Of a stretch of 64,000 nucleotides of DNA, positions 63,666 to 64,000 are shown one piece after another. Positions within the stretch are counted from its first letter, which is position 1; each line of letters opens with the position of its first letter. Source of the stretch: JAJPHW01 sp963799065 (lineage in GTDB: Bacteria; Acidobacteriota; Terriglobia; Terriglobales; Acidobacteriaceae); NCBI GenBank assembly GCA_963799065.1, contig CAWCVJ010000001.1, positions 2,356,001-2,420,000 on the forward strand, written 5' to 3'. The translations under genes were made by a program, and so were the position numbers. The notes beneath the pieces were generated by a model, which saw only the letters and a program-made list of their open reading frames with translations, had not been told where the DNA came from and did no database searches.

Positions 63666-64000
63666 CTATTTCGACTTCGACTTCATCATGGGACTTTGAA
63701 CCAGAATGGTCTGGTATTCGGGGTTACCGCAGCAGGAACCGTCGTTGATGACAAACGCGAGTCCCTCGATACCCCACGAAATGAAAGTCGGCGTGATGGA
63801 TCCGTTGAATTGTGACAAATTGATGATTGCCTTCGGCGTGAATTGCGACAGGTTATAGCTCGTGATTCCGAACGAACCAAAAAACGGAGTGATTCCAGCC
63901 ACGAAGGTGGCATTGTTTGTAGATTCGGGCAGCAGATCGTTCGACGAACAACATCCCCCATTGACGTCGTAGCTGCCGACTAACTCCCCGGTCGCAGGAT
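63666..64000 (-). CDS. Partial secreted beta-propeller-like protein (5' end missing)
   Basis: Open in the minus frame from the window edge to a stop at 63666 (about 111 aa seen). Contains NGGCCSSNDLLPEST and the blade-like ISWGIEGLAFVIND...ILVQSPMM, a wording (WGxxGLAF) found in acidobacterial beta-propeller proteins. The start lies beyond the window. Confidence 0.55.
   Translation of the reverse strand, partial: PATGELVGSYDVNGGCCSSNDLLPESTNNATFVAGITPFFGSFGITSYNLSQFTPKAIINLSQFNGSITPTFISWGIEGLAFVINDGSCCGNPEYQTILVQSPMMKSKSK

Noticed and set aside
1..64000. CRISPR array
   Set aside because: No series of regularly spaced direct repeats seen.

Overview
The window looks like a chromosomal segment of a soil-type Acidobacteriota bacterium (class Terriglobia, Koribacter-like). 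This is inferred from moderately high GC, the TonB/carboxypeptidase-regulatory secreted proteins, tandem large secreted proteins, a split ATP synthase operon, small zinc-ribbon proteins and dispersed GTGGCGC-TTCA-GCGCCAC palindromes. No rRNA, complete tRNA or CRISPR array was found.

Layout. (1) 1-7.7 kb is an accessory island, almost entirely on the minus strand: an excisionase-like DNA-binding protein, a short HTH protein, several small proteins and finally the RNA-repair pair hen1-pnkp, whose ends overlap by ATGA. Its right edge carries a 24-bp sequence resembling the 3' end of a G73 tRNA, a typical integration site. (2) 7.9-14.5 kb holds a secreted amidohydrolase, a peptidoglycan-binding protein, an HtrA/DegP protease, an acyl-CoA dehydrogenase and envelope proteins. 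(3) 14.7-19.3 kb is a MurNAc/peptidoglycan recycling locus: a secreted AmiE-like/NamZ fusion, a second AmiE-like serine hydrolase and MurQ coupled to it. (4) 19.4-25 kb has small proteins, a CPBP protease and a partial ATP synthase (Fo) operon (NuoN-like, atpZ, atpI, atpB, atpE). (5) 25.2-28.1 kb: lysS with a terminator, a periplasmic protein and a NusG paralogue. (6) 28.1-42 kb: galE, two tandem paralogous secreted proteins of about 600 aa, a GNAT-like transferase, LhgO, a LuxR regulator with a degenerate receiver, a glycosidase-like lipoprotein, a TonB protein and an outer-membrane-associated protein. (7) 42.2-55.5 kb: ileS-lspA, a DsbA-like protein, a Cys-rich secreted protein, a LuxR regulator and histidine kinase, Slt, a GAF protein, an ECF sigma/anti-sigma pair and a small zinc protein behind a structured leader. 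(8) 55.8-64 kb: ArsR-SRPBCC operon, VOC protein, divergent AraC/SDR pair, a reductase remnant, DUF1579, GreB, a GNAT/DUF1778 toxin-antitoxin pair, dispersed repeats and a partial secreted protein.

Points most worth a second look: the RNA-repair island and its tRNA-like edge; the AmiE-NamZ fusion with MurQ; two genes (ileS and the AmiE-NamZ fusion) whose conserved N-termini or signal peptide extend upstream of any ATG/GTG/TTG; the Fo operon led by a lone NuoN-like gene, with a c-subunit carrying most Na+ ligands; the structured leader at 55.23-55.30 kb; and an ArsR promoter that appears leaderless and fully overlapped by its operator.
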